This document shows positions 24,507 to 33,718 of a DNA stretch of 54,659 nt, piece by piece. Under the pieces are notes generated by a model, which saw only the letters and a list, made by a program, of their open reading frames with translations, was not told where the DNA came from and searched no databases. This DNA comes from Candidatus Scybalocola faecipullorum (GTDB lineage: Bacteria; Bacillota; Clostridia; Lachnospirales; Lachnospiraceae): positions 1-54,659 of the forward strand of contig DVJY01000030.1 in assembly GCA_018716485.1 (NCBI GenBank), in the 5' to 3' direction. Positions within the stretch are counted from its first letter, which is position 1; each line of letters opens with the position of its first letter. A program made the position numbers and the translations under genes.

Positions 24507-26828
24507 TTAATTTAATTGAGTTTCATATGTTTCTTCATAAATATGAACCGGCTCGCTCAACCGGCCGTCTTCGTGGATCACAAAGCAAAGGCCCTGAAGA
24601 GATGCCGTATCTTTCACAATAATGTGCCCGTCTTTTTTAACAGCGGTGATACCATCGGTAATCTGACCCTTCACGTCGACAAGTGTGCATGACGCTGTAC
24701 TGCCCTCACCCAGTTCATAAATATGCAGTACGGAATTCTTTCTGTAATCATAGTCCGGCCGGTCGCAGACATCGCCCACAGCAATGATTGTATTCTCCCG
24801 AACGTACAGCGGCAATGAAAAATAGTCGTATGTATCTTCATAGAAAGTGCCGCCAATCTTCACGCTGCCGGTCGTATATTCTGTCCACCGTCCTTTAGGC
24901 AGATAATAGCTGACCCTGCCCTGATTGTTAAATACCGGCGCCACAAGCAGGCCGTCACCCAGCATATACTGCTGATCCAGATATGCCGCCGCCGGATCGT
25001 TTGGATATTCAAAAACCATCGGCCGCATGACCGGGGTGCCGTCTGCGGCTGCCTCTGCGGATTTGCTGTAAATATAAGGCATAAGCCGGCATTTTAAATG
25101 GACAAAGTGTCTGAGCACATCGCTGGCTTCATCATCAAACATCCACGGTACTCTGTAACTTCCCGAACCGTGCAGCCGGCTGTGTGTGGACAGCAGACCG
25201 AAGGCTACCCAGCGTTTATAAAGGTCGGCCGTCGCTGTATTTTCAAAGCCTGAAATATCGTGGCTCCAAAATGAAAAACCGGACATTGCAAATGAAAGGC
25301 CGCCCCGCAATGTCTCAGCCATGGACGGATAGCTGGCCATACAGTCGCCGCCCCAGTGCACAGGGAACTGCTGACATCCGGCCGTAGCGCTTCTTGCAAA
25401 CAATACCGCTTCTCCTTCGCCTTTAACTTCTTTAAGAAGGTTAAAGACAGTACGGTTATATAAATATGTATAATAGTTGTGCATACTGTAAGGGTCGCTG
25501 CCGTCAAAGTAAGATACATCCACCGGAATGCGCTCGCCAAAATCTGTCTTAAAGCAGTCCACGCCCATGTCCAGAAGTGTTTTCAGCTTGTCTGTGTACC
25601 ATGTGCGCGCATCAGGGTTTGTAAAATCCACAACACCCATGCCGGCCTGCCACAAATCTGTCTGCCAGATGCCTTTGCCGTCGCTGCGTTTCAACAGATA
25701 GCCGTTTTCGACACCCTCTTTGAAAAACGGCGTTCCCTGAGCAATATACGGATTGATCCATACGCATATTTTAAGGCCGCGGGCTTTATACCGCGCCAGC
25801 ATTTCCCGCACATTCGGGAACACCCGGTCATCCCATTCAAAATCGCACCAGTGGAATTCTTTCATCCAGAAACAGTCAAAATGAAAAACGCTCAGCGGAA
25901 TATTTCTCTGCGCCATCCCTTCAATGAAAGCGCTTGTCGTCCCCTCATCATAGTTGGTCGTAAATGATGTGGACAGCCACAGGCCGAAGCTCCATGCCGG
26001 AGGCAGGGCAGGTCTTCCGGTCAGTTCCGTATAAGATTTTAAAATCTCCTTTGGAGACGGTCCGTAGAAGAAAATATATCGCAGTTCCTCCCCCGGCACG
26101 CAAAAACCTACATATTCTACTTTTTCACTGCCGACTTCAAAAGAAACATTGTCCGAATGATCGACAAGGACACCGTAGCCGCGGTTGGTCATATAAAACG
26201 GCACACATTTGTACGACAGCTGTGATGCTGTGCCGCCGTCCTCATTCCATGTTTCTACAGTCTGTCCGTTTTTCACAAACGGCGTAAAACGTTCGCCGAA
26301 ACCGTATACACATTCGCCGACGCCTAAAGACAATTCTGTCACCATGTACGGCTTTCCGTCACGGCACATATAATGCTCTGACGGCAGATGTGTCGACGGT
26401 GTGCCGTCCCACTGGACATATGCCAGATTTCTGAAGCCGCATGACGTCAGCACCTGTCCGCCGGCGACAAACCGGTATCCCCAGTTTTTGCGGTCGACAA
26501 TGACTGATACTTCTCCCACAGTCATCACCGCCTTTTGATCATCAATCTCTACAGTATAAGGTACATTTTCCGTATGTTTTTCAAACAGGGGTTCTTTTTT
26601 GTCATATGCCTCATAATGCCATGCCCGGACGCTGATGGCATTTTCACCGACGGCCTTAAATTCCATGGTGATCACCGGCAGATTTAACGTGGTGCCTCTG
26701 CTGTCAATATATTTTGTCGGCGCTAAAACAGCCATGCCGCCGTCAATTTTCCACACTTCATATGCCTGAGAGGCATATACAGCATCAGCCCGTTCACTGG
26801 ACAGCCAATATCCTTCTGTAAATCTCAT
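24507..26828 (-). CDS. yicI: GH31 alpha-xylosidase (YicI type)
   Basis: 773 residues from ATG 26828 (AAGGAGG upstream). GH31 landmarks: CVYGFGERFTPFVKNGQ, PLSVFHFDCFWMKEFHWCDFEWD, and the nucleophile Asp429 in CFKTDFGERIP, the form seen in YicI alpha-xylosidases. The predicted acid/base is Asp495 in HWGGDC. It removes alpha-linked xylose from isoprimeverose and xyloglucan oligosaccharides. No signal peptide, so it is cytoplasmic. First gene of the XylR-controlled operon. Confidence 0.93.
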   Translation of the reverse strand: MRFTEGYWLSSERADAVYASQAYEVWKIDGGMAVLAPTKYIDSRGTTLNLPVITMEFKAVGENAISVRAWHYEAYDKKEPLFEKHTENVPYTVEIDDQKAVMTVGEVSVIVDRKNWGYRFVAGGQVLTSCGFRNLAYVQWDGTPSTHLPSEHYMCRDGKPYMVTELSLGVGECVYGFGERFTPFVKNGQTVETWNEDGGTASQLSYKCVPFYMTNRGYGVLVDHSDNVSFEVGSEKVEYVGFCVPGEELRYIFFYGPSPKEILKSYTELTGRPALPPAWSFGLWLSTSFTTNYDEGTTSAFIEGMAQRNIPLSVFHFDCFWMKEFHWCDFEWDDRVFPNVREMLARYKARGLKICVWINPYIAQGTPFFKEGVENGYLLKRSDGKGIWQTDLWQAGMGVVDFTNPDARTWYTDKLKTLLDMGVDCFKTDFGERIPVDVSYFDGSDPYSMHNYYTYLYNRTVFNLLKEVKGEGEAVLFARSATAGCQQFPVHWGGDCMASYPSMAETLRGGLSFAMSGFSFWSHDISGFENTATADLYKRWVAFGLLSTHSRLHGSGSYRVPWMFDDEASDVLRHFVHLKCRLMPYIYSKSAEAAADGTPVMRPMVFEYPNDPAAAYLDQQYMLGDGLLVAPVFNNQGRVSYYLPKGRWTEYTTGSVKIGGTFYEDTYDYFSLPLYVRENTIIAVGDVCDRPDYDYRKNSVLHIYELGEGSTASCTLVDVKGQITDGITAVKKDGHIIVKDTASLQGLCFVIHEDGRLSEPVHIYEETYETQLN

Positions 26829-26880
26829 CTTGCTCCTCCTTATTTTGTCTGTCATCCATCACAATCACAGCTTTCTCTAT

Positions 26881-26905
26881 AATTAGTTTATTGACTAAAC
26901 TAATT
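26881..26905. promoter_or_regulatory. XylR-type operator
   Basis: Inverted repeat AATTAGTTTA (26881-26890), 5-base spacer, TAAACTAATT (26896-26905), arms of 10 bp with no mismatch. It matches the known Firmicute XylR site pattern (TTAGTTT...AAACTAA). It overlaps the -35 of the ROK gene and lies just downstream of the operon's -10, so one bound repressor would block both. Confidence 0.85.
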
Positions 26906-26919
26906 GTTGATATTATAAT
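26891..26919 (+). promoter_or_regulatory. promoter of the ROK repressor gene
   Basis: TTGACT (26891-26896), 17-bp spacer, TATAAT (26914-26919). The -35 is inside the operator, so the repressor gene is probably autoregulated. Confidence 0.8.
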
Positions 26920-26943
26920 AAAATAAATCATATAGACCGTCAA
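26915..26943 (-). promoter_or_regulatory. promoter of the alpha-xylosidase operon
   Basis: Minus-strand TTGACG (26943-26938), 17-bp spacer, TATTAT (26920-26915). Its -10 overlaps the opposite-strand -10 of the ROK gene. Confidence 0.72.
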
Positions 26944-26974
26944 TAGGTTTTCAAAAATAAAGGAGATGAATTAT

Positions 26975-28138
26975 ATGGATACCGGGAACAAGGCTTTGAT
27001 CCGTGATATGAATATACGGTTTATTTTAAAAATGATTATAGAAACGGGACCGATTTCACGGGCTGATATTGCCAAACTTTCCGGACTGACTAAAGCAACT
27101 GTCTCGGCCATTGTTAAACTGCTTTTAGATCAGCAGCTCGTTGTGGAAACCGGCAGCGCCGCCACACAAAAAGGCCGCAAACCGATCCTTTTAAAATTTT
27201 GTCCTGAAAGCGGATATATTATTGTCTTTGATATCGGACGTCTTGAAACGACAGTCCTTGCCTCAGATCTGTGCGGCCATACAATTTATCTTCAGACGTA
27301 TCCGACACCTGCGGACAAAGAAGCACTTCTTCCATGGCTCATTCAGACAATTGCCCGTCTTAAAGACACGCTGCCGCCGTCCATTTACGGCGTTGTCGGC
27401 ATATGTATCGGTATCCACGGCACTGTTCATGACAGCACAATTGTATTTGCACCGTACTACCCTTATGCCGGCCTTCAGTTAAAGACACCTCTGGAAGATT
27501 ATTTTCACATACCTGTGTTTGTGGAAAACGAGGCAAATCTTTCGGTCATCGGAGAACACGGGTTTTGTTTTGACTGCGACAACCTTGCTGTTTTAAGTAT
27601 TCATTCCGGCATCGGCCTTGGCGTCATTCTTCACGGTCGGCTGTATACAGGTCCTGACGGCTACGCCGGTGAATTCGGCCATTCTGTGATTGAACTGGGC
27701 GGCTGTCCGTGTCCGTGCGGAAACAGAGGCTGTTTGGAACAATATGCCTCCGAACAGGCTCTGTTAAAAGAGTATGCCCGCCTTAAAGGCCTGACCCGGA
27801 TACCTTCTTTTGAAATGTTTAAAAAAGCGGCAGATCAAAAAGAACCCGGGGCAGTGCATATCCTCGAAATATTTACAACTTATATTGCCGCCGGCCTGAA
27901 CAATATTGTTCAAATGCTCAATCCGGAACTGATTATTATCAGCAGCCGCTTTACTGACACTTACCCTGAACTCATAGAAAATATACGCGCACAGCTGCCC
28001 CGGCGCATCCGTCCGCTGTGCCGCATGCGTACATCTCTGCTGAGCAGCCGTGCTGTGCTTCTTGGCGGCGTCTGCCTTGTACTGAAAAATTTTCTTCGTC
28101 TGGACAGGGTAAGACTGGAAAAATTTCTAAACACCTGA
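26975..28138 (+). CDS. xylR: ROK family xylose repressor (XylR-like)
   Basis: 387 residues from ATG 26975, 9 bases after AGGAG; the ATG at 26966 is too close to the ribosome site. The N-terminal winged helix (GPISRADIAKLSGLTKATVSAIVKLLLDQQLV) is followed by a ROK sugar-kinase-like domain with EFGHSVIELGGCPCPCGNRGCLEQYAS, the zinc and sugar signature. It is divergent from the xyloside operon with a XylR-type operator between, so xylose-responsive repression is the likely role. Confidence 0.92.
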   Translation: MDTGNKALIRDMNIRFILKMIIETGPISRADIAKLSGLTKATVSAIVKLLLDQQLVVETGSAATQKGRKPILLKFCPESGYIIVFDIGRLETTVLASDLCGHTIYLQTYPTPADKEALLPWLIQTIARLKDTLPPSIYGVVGICIGIHGTVHDSTIVFAPYYPYAGLQLKTPLEDYFHIPVFVENEANLSVIGEHGFCFDCDNLAVLSIHSGIGLGVILHGRLYTGPDGYAGEFGHSVIELGGCPCPCGNRGCLEQYASEQALLKEYARLKGLTRIPSFEMFKKAADQKEPGAVHILEIFTTYIAAGLNNIVQMLNPELIIISSRFTDTYPELIENIRAQLPRRIRPLCRMRTSLLSSRAVLLGGVCLVLKNFLRLDRVRLEKFLNT

Positions 28139-28170
28139 AAAAACGTTCAAAAATCACATCACTGAATCAT

Positions 28171-28234
28171 AAAAAGGGTGCAGACGCTTTCCTCAGCCAG
28201 CCAAGCTGGTGACTGAGGAAATTGCCTGCACCCT
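28171..28234. terminator. nested-hairpin terminator between xylR and the mal operon
   Basis: Outer arms AGGGTGCAG (28175-28183) and CTGCACCCT (28226-28234) enclose a second stem TTTCCTCAG/CTGAGGAAA. On the minus strand a T5 run (28175-28171) follows, so it mainly ends the maltodextrin operon. It also lies past the xylR stop. Confidence 0.75.
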
Positions 28235-28248
28235 ATGTTATTGTTTAT

Positions 28249-29916
28249 TTATCTTTTGCGCACCAGTATGCCCGCTTCATAGGCATGAAGCGCTGTACGC
28301 TTTGGCGCCCTGTCCTCATTGGCAATAAGGCACTGTGCATCTGCCCAATCTGAAAGCACAGGGCAGTCCGCTTCTTTGTCATAGAAATTTGCATAAACAA
28401 GCATTTCTGTCTGTTCATCTGTTCTCGTATAAACAAATATCTGCGGATCTTCCGGCATCAGCAGTTCAAAATAACCGTCTGCAAATATATCATATGCCTT
28501 TCTGAGCCCGATCAGTTTCTGATAATAAGAAAATACCGAGTCCGGCCGGCCGACCTGAGACGCCGCATTGATCGTCTTATAATTGCCGTTGACACCGATC
28601 CAAGGCGTGCCGGTTGTAAAACCGGCATTTTCACTGTCATCCCACTGCATCGGCGTTCTTGCGTTGTCTCTGCTCTTCGCATGAACTGAACACATCACAT
28701 CTTCCGGATCATAGCCTTTTTCAATCCGCTCGCGGTACATGTTCAGCGTTTCGATATCTCTGAACTGATCGATGGATTCAAAATCCGCATTGGTCATGCC
28801 CAGTTCCTCGCCCTGATAAATATACGGCGTTCCCTGCATGCCGTGCAGTATGGTGGCAAGCATCTTGGCAGATTTTTCACGGTAAACGCCGTCATTGCCC
28901 CAGTGGGAAACAATACGCGGCAGATCATGATTATCCCAAAACAGTGAATTCCAGCCGCAGCCATACAGCGCCTGCTGCCATCCGGCAAGATTTTTCTTTA
29001 ATTTCACAAACGGCAGCGGAGATAAATCCCATTTTTCCCTGCCTTCCTGCTGATCAAGCATCATATGCTGGAACTGAAAAACCATAGAAAATTCACTGCC
29101 GTCAGGATTACTGTAGAGTTTCGCCAGTTCCGGCGTTGCGCCCCACGCTTCGCCGACAGTGATCAGATCTCCCTTCTGGAACGTTTCCCTGCTCATCTCC
29201 CGGATATATTCATGGAGTTTTGGCCCGTTGGCCGTGATTTTCTCATCAGGCACTTTGGCAATCTGATCGATAACATCCAGACGGAAGCCGCCCACGCCCA
29301 GTGCCATCCACCAGAGGATCATATCATAAATCTCACGGCGCACTTTCGGGTTATCCCAGTTCAGATCCGGCTGTTTCACCGAAAACTGATGAAAATAATA
29401 TTGGGACAGTTCCGGCACCCACGTCCACGCAGACCCGCCGAAAGCAGCCTTCATGTCATTGGGCGGCACACCTTCTTTGCCGTCCCGCCATACATAGTAA
29501 TCATGATACGGATTGTCCCAGCCCTTTTTCGCCTCTTTAAACCATCTGTGTTCATCGGAAGTATGGTTAAGCACCAGATCCATAACAATCCGTATATTTC
29601 TCTTTTTTGCCTCTCCGATCAGCTGCTTCATATCTTCCAGCGTACCGAACATGGGATCAATATCTCTGTAATCTGAAATATCGTAGCCATTGTCGTCCTG
29701 AGGCGAACAGTATACCGGAGACAGCCAGATGGCATCGACGCCCAGTGTTTTCAAATAATCCAGACGGCTGATGATGCCGCGAAGATCACCGATCCCGTCG
29801 CCGCTGCTGTCTTGAAAACTTCTCGGATACACCTGATAGACGACCGCCTTCTGCCACCATTTGTTACAGGCGCTTGCCGGCATCAATGCCGGACGTTCTT
29901 TCTTTTGCTCACACAT
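28249..29916 (-). CDS. malL: GH13 alpha-glucosidase, oligo-1,6-glucosidase-like
   Basis: 555 residues. GH13 motifs: MDLVLNHTSDEH, nucleophile Asp214 in GFRLDVID, acid/base Glu256 in GEAWG, and Asp331 in WDNHDLPR. Val after the nucleophile is the pattern associated with alpha-1,6-cleaving members of subfamily GH13_31, so isomalto-oligosaccharides or pullulanase products are likely substrates. Cytoplasmic. Last gene of the mal operon, 17 bases after malQ. Confidence 0.93.
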   Translation of the reverse strand: MCEQKKERPALMPASACNKWWQKAVVYQVYPRSFQDSSGDGIGDLRGIISRLDYLKTLGVDAIWLSPVYCSPQDDNGYDISDYRDIDPMFGTLEDMKQLIGEAKKRNIRIVMDLVLNHTSDEHRWFKEAKKGWDNPYHDYYVWRDGKEGVPPNDMKAAFGGSAWTWVPELSQYYFHQFSVKQPDLNWDNPKVRREIYDMILWWMALGVGGFRLDVIDQIAKVPDEKITANGPKLHEYIREMSRETFQKGDLITVGEAWGATPELAKLYSNPDGSEFSMVFQFQHMMLDQQEGREKWDLSPLPFVKLKKNLAGWQQALYGCGWNSLFWDNHDLPRIVSHWGNDGVYREKSAKMLATILHGMQGTPYIYQGEELGMTNADFESIDQFRDIETLNMYRERIEKGYDPEDVMCSVHAKSRDNARTPMQWDDSENAGFTTGTPWIGVNGNYKTINAASQVGRPDSVFSYYQKLIGLRKAYDIFADGYFELLMPEDPQIFVYTRTDEQTEMLVYANFYDKEADCPVLSDWADAQCLIANEDRAPKRTALHAYEAGILVRKR

Positions 29917-29933
29917 TGCGCATCCTCCTCCTT

Positions 29934-31385
29934 TTATCGGCTTGTCAATATTTTCTTATACGAAGCAAAGGCTTTCCTTGCTGATGCCATATCCGGCATA
30001 CGCCACTCCCAGTCCGGGCTTCCCACCGTACCCGGTGTATTGATATGCCCTTCACTGCCAAGCCCCAGAAGATCCGGCATGGAAATCACTGCATATTCCG
30101 GCCTGCTTTTTAAAACATAGGTGATCAGACGGCTGATGACAGAGCCATTGCACAGCCCCTGCTTTTTCAGGAACCGGCGCACTTTCCTCTGCCTTGCTTT
30201 GCCAAGATTTTTATACCACTCTGCCACTGTGTCATTGTCGTGGGTACCCGTATAAATAATCATATTTTCCTTTTCTGCTTCTGTATCTTTGGCATATTTG
30301 CCGTCTGTATTGATGGAAAATACGAGAATCTTCATACCTTTTAAATGATAATGATCTTTCAGCGTATGAACCTGCGGGCGAAGCATCCCCAAATCTTCAG
30401 CCACAAGATTTAAATCCGGCAGCTTTTCAAAGACAGTATCAAGTACTTCATAGCCCGGCGCCTCGATCCATTCACCTTCCATGGCTGTCGGACAGGAAGC
30501 CGGTATTTTCCAGAATGTATCAAATGCTCTGAAATGATCGATACGGATAATATCAAACAGTTTTTGGTTATATCCGATGCGGTCAATCCAAAACTGATAG
30601 CCGTTTTCTTTCAGATAATCCCAATCATAGATCGGATTGCCCCACCGCTGTCCGGTGGCGCTGAAATAATCCGGCGGCACGCCTGCAATAAATACCGGCA
30701 CGCCGTTTTCATCAAGCAGGAAATTCTTTCTGCCTGCCCACACATCCACAGAATCAATGCCCACATAAAACGGAATGTCGCCCATGATTTTAATATTTTT
30801 TGCGTTGGCGTACTGCTTTACTTTTGTCCACTGTTTAAAAAAGATGTACTGTAAAAACAGCTGATAGCCCACTTCTTTTTGGCACGCTTCATCAAGCGTG
30901 GTTCTCGTCTGAGGCCAGTTTTTATATTCATCCGGCCATTCATTCCAGCAGCGCAGATCATTCATCGATTTAAATGCCCTAAACACGGCATAATCGTTCA
31001 CCCACGGCTGCGTGGCGAATGATTCATAGTCTTCATCCGGCACAAACTTTTCAAACGCTTTTCTTAAATAAGGCGCCTTGTAGCTGCGCACGCTGTCATA
31101 GTCCACACTTTTTGCCTTCGCCCGAAACGGCGCAGGCGTCTCGTCTAAAAGTCCTTCCCCGCAGAGCATATCCAGATCGATATAAAGCTCATCACCGGCG
31201 CAGGACGAATACGGCTGGTACGGCGAATTGCCGTACCCTACCGGATTCAGCGGAAGGATCTGCCAAATACGGACACCGCTGTCCGCCAGAAGATCCACCC
31301 ACTCATATGCTGTTTTGCCCATATCTCCGACGCCGTATGATGACGGCAGAGCGAAGATCGGCATCAAAATTCCTGTTTCTCTCAT
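29934..31385 (-). CDS. malQ: 4-alpha-glucanotransferase
   Basis: 483 residues, GH77. It starts RETGILMPIFALPSSYGVGDMG. It contains IWQILPLNPVGYGNSPYQPYSS, the nucleophile region IIRIDHFRAFDTFW, the acid/base LVAEDLG and YTGTHDNDT. It transfers glucan segments between maltodextrins so that short chains can be lengthened for the phosphorylase gene just upstream (15-base gap). Confidence 0.96.
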   Translation of the reverse strand: MRETGILMPIFALPSSYGVGDMGKTAYEWVDLLADSGVRIWQILPLNPVGYGNSPYQPYSSCAGDELYIDLDMLCGEGLLDETPAPFRAKAKSVDYDSVRSYKAPYLRKAFEKFVPDEDYESFATQPWVNDYAVFRAFKSMNDLRCWNEWPDEYKNWPQTRTTLDEACQKEVGYQLFLQYIFFKQWTKVKQYANAKNIKIMGDIPFYVGIDSVDVWAGRKNFLLDENGVPVFIAGVPPDYFSATGQRWGNPIYDWDYLKENGYQFWIDRIGYNQKLFDIIRIDHFRAFDTFWKIPASCPTAMEGEWIEAPGYEVLDTVFEKLPDLNLVAEDLGMLRPQVHTLKDHYHLKGMKILVFSINTDGKYAKDTEAEKENMIIYTGTHDNDTVAEWYKNLGKARQRKVRRFLKKQGLCNGSVISRLITYVLKSRPEYAVISMPDLLGLGSEGHINTPGTVGSPDWEWRMPDMASARKAFASYKKILTSR

Positions 31386-31400
31386 TTTTCCTTCCCCATT

Positions 31401-33662
31401 TTACAGATGCCAGATATCATTGTTGTATTCGGCAATGGTTCTGTCGGAAGAGAAGAATCCCGCTTTTGCAATATTGACAAGCATCTTTTTACTCCATGCC
31501 GCCTCATCTTCAAAATCTTCCAGCATCTTTTCTTTTGTTTCAATGTAATCTTTCACATCAAGCAGCGCCATAAACCAGTCTTTGAAAACAATCTCTTTGT
31601 ACAGACGGAACAAATTTTCTCTGTCGCCGATCGCCAGAAGTTCATCGCTCATAATAAAATCAACCAATTCCTGTACAAAGTGGTCATTCCAGTAAATGTC
31701 TCTCGGATTGTAGCTGCCGTCTGCGTAAAGTTCAATGACTTTCTCGGATTTCTCACCGAAAATATAAATATTGTCATCGCCGACAAACTGATGGATTTCC
31801 ACGTTGGCGCCGTCTTCTGTGCCAAGGGTTACTGCGCCGTTTAACATAAACTTCATGTTGCTCGTACCTGACGCTTCTTTGGAAGCCAGTGAAATCTGCT
31901 CGGAAATATCGCAGGCCGGGATCAGTTTTTCAGCCTTTGTGACATTATAATTTTCCACCATCACAATCTTTAAGTACGGTCTGACCTGAGGATCGCTGTC
32001 CACAAGCTTCTGCAGACAAAGAATCAGATGAATGATATCCTTGGCAAGTGTGTATGCCGGCGCTGCCTTCGCGCCGAAAATCATGGTCAGCGGACGTTTC
32101 GGCAGATGGCCTTTTTTAATTTCTTTATATTTGTAAATAGCGTACAGCGCATTCATTTGCTGGCGTTTATATTCATGCAGACGTTTTACCTGAATGTCGA
32201 AAATAGAATTCTCATCTACATCAATGTGCTCTGTCTCCTTTAAAAATGCTTTAACTTCCGCCTTGCGCTGCTGTTTGATCTGGCGCAGACGTGCCAGTAC
32301 ATCTTCATCATCAGCAAAATCCATCAGTTTTTCAAGTTCTGCGGCATCTTTGACAAAGCCGTCGCCGATCAGTGACCGGATATAGTCCGCCAATTCGTAA
32401 TTGCAGTGAAGCAGCCATCTGCGGAATGTGATACCGTTTGTTTTATTGGTAAATTTTTCAGGATAAATATCATAAAACGGCTTTAATTCGGATTCTTTAA
32501 GGATCTGTGTGTGCAGTTCTGCCACGCCGTTGACCGCATAGCCGTAATGGATATCAATATGAGCCATATGAACAAGATCATGATCATCAATAATATAAAC
32601 TTTCGGATCATCGTAATCTTTTTTCACCCGGGCATCCAATTCACGGATAATCGGCATAAGCTGAGGAACGACCTGCTCCAGATAAGCGATCGGCCATTTT
32701 TCCAGCGCTTCCGCCAGAATCGTATGGTTTGTATACGCGCACGTCTTTCTCACCACATCGATGGCTGTATCCATGTTAAAACCTTTTTTCTCTGTCAAAA
32801 GACGGATCAATTCAGGAATAACCATCGTCGGATGGGTATCATTGATCTGTACGGCCGCATATTCGTCCAAATGATAAAGATCAGCGCCGCGCTCCTCGGC
32901 TTCCTTTAAAATCAGCTGCGCCGCATTGCTGACCATAAAATACTGCTGATAAATACGGAGCAGGCGTCCGTTGTCATCACCGTCATCAGGATAAAGGAAC
33001 AGTGTCAGGTTTTTATGGATATCCGTTTTATCAAATTCGATGCCGTCGTGGATGATCTTTTCATCAACAGAATCCAGATCAAACAGATGGAGTTTGTTGC
33101 AGCCGCTGTCAAAACCGGGCACATCAATGTCATACATTGCTGACGTCAGTGTAAAATCTTTAAACGGTACTTCAAAATGGCAGTCCGTTCTTGTCAGCCA
33201 GCTGTGCGGCGTGATCCAAGGATTCTTTTCTTCTTTCTGCTTATGATCGACAAATGTCTGTCTGAACAGGCCGTCATGATAATTTAAGCCGACGCCGTCG
33301 CCGTAAAGTCCCAGTGTGGCGATAGAATCCAAGAAACAGGCTGCCAGACGTCCCAGACCGCCGTTGCCGAGAGACGGTTCCGGCTCGATTTCCTCAATCT
33401 CGGCAATATCTTTGCCGTATTTTTCAAGAATATCGCGTACTTCATCAAAAAGTCCCAGATTGATCAGATTGTTTGATAATAACTTGCCGATCAAAAATTC
33501 TGCAGAGATATAATAAAGTTTGCGCTTGCCTTCATTGCGCTTCATACCTTTCATCTTTTCTTTCGTCAGGCACAGCAGCGCCTCATAAATTTCTTCATTG
33601 GAAGCGTTTTGAATATCCTTATTAAATTGCTCTTTTAAAAATTGTTCCAGTGCTTGTTCCAC
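31401..33662 (-). CDS. glgP: glycogen/maltodextrin phosphorylase
   Basis: 753 residues, GT35. A GTG start has AAAGGAG upstream. [21 protein letters not shown] and the pyridoxal-phosphate site [15 protein letters not shown] (Lys forms the Schiff base) are present. It releases glucose-1-phosphate from alpha-1,4-glucans. The N-terminus is shorter than in the E. coli or animal enzymes, as usual in clostridia. Its neighbours malQ, the debranching enzyme and pullulanase supply linear substrate. Confidence 0.96.
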   Translation of the reverse strand: MEQALEQFLKEQFNKDIQNASNEEIYEALLCLTKEKMKGMKRNEGKRKLYYISAEFLIGKLLSNNLINLGLFDEVRDILEKYGKDIAEIEEIEPEPSLGNGGLGRLAACFLDSIATLGLYGDGVGLNYHDGLFRQTFVDHKQKEEKNPWITPHSWLTRTDCHFEVPFKDFTLTSAMYDIDVPGFDSGCNKLHLFDLDSVDEKIIHDGIEFDKTDIHKNLTLFLYPDDGDDNGRLLRIYQQYFMVSNAAQLILKEAEERGADLYHLDEYAAVQINDTHPTMVIPELIRLLTEKKGFNMDTAIDVVRKTCAYTNHTILAEALEKWPIAYLEQVVPQLMPIIRELDARVKKDYDDPKVYIIDDHDLVHMAHIDIHYGYAVNGVAELHTQILKESELKPFYDIYPEKFTNKTNGITFRRWLLHCNYELADYIRSLIGDGFVKDAAELEKLMDFADDEDVLARLRQIKQQRKAEVKAFLKETEHIDVDENSIFDIQVKRLHEYKRQQMNALYAIYKYKEIKKGHLPKRPLTMIFGAKAAPAYTLAKDIIHLILCLQKLVDSDPQVRPYLKIVMVENYNVTKAEKLIPACDISEQISLASKEASGTSNMKFMLNGAVTLGTEDGANVEIHQFVGDDNIYIFGEKSEKVIELYADGSYNPRDIYWNDHFVQELVDFIMSDELLAIGDRENLFRLYKEIVFKDWFMALLDVKDYIETKEKMLEDFEDEAAWSKKMLVNIAKAGFFSSDRTIAEYNNDIWHL

Positions 33663-33718
33663 AGTTCAATTCTCCTTTCACATCTCAGAGACCGCCGGAG
33701 GCGGCAAAATTTTTATAT

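Noticed and set aside
25923-25937. cre-like catabolite repression site (TGAAAGCGCTT) in the alpha-xylosidase gene
   Set aside because: Only the left half fits the consensus and it is deep inside coding sequence; too weak to call.
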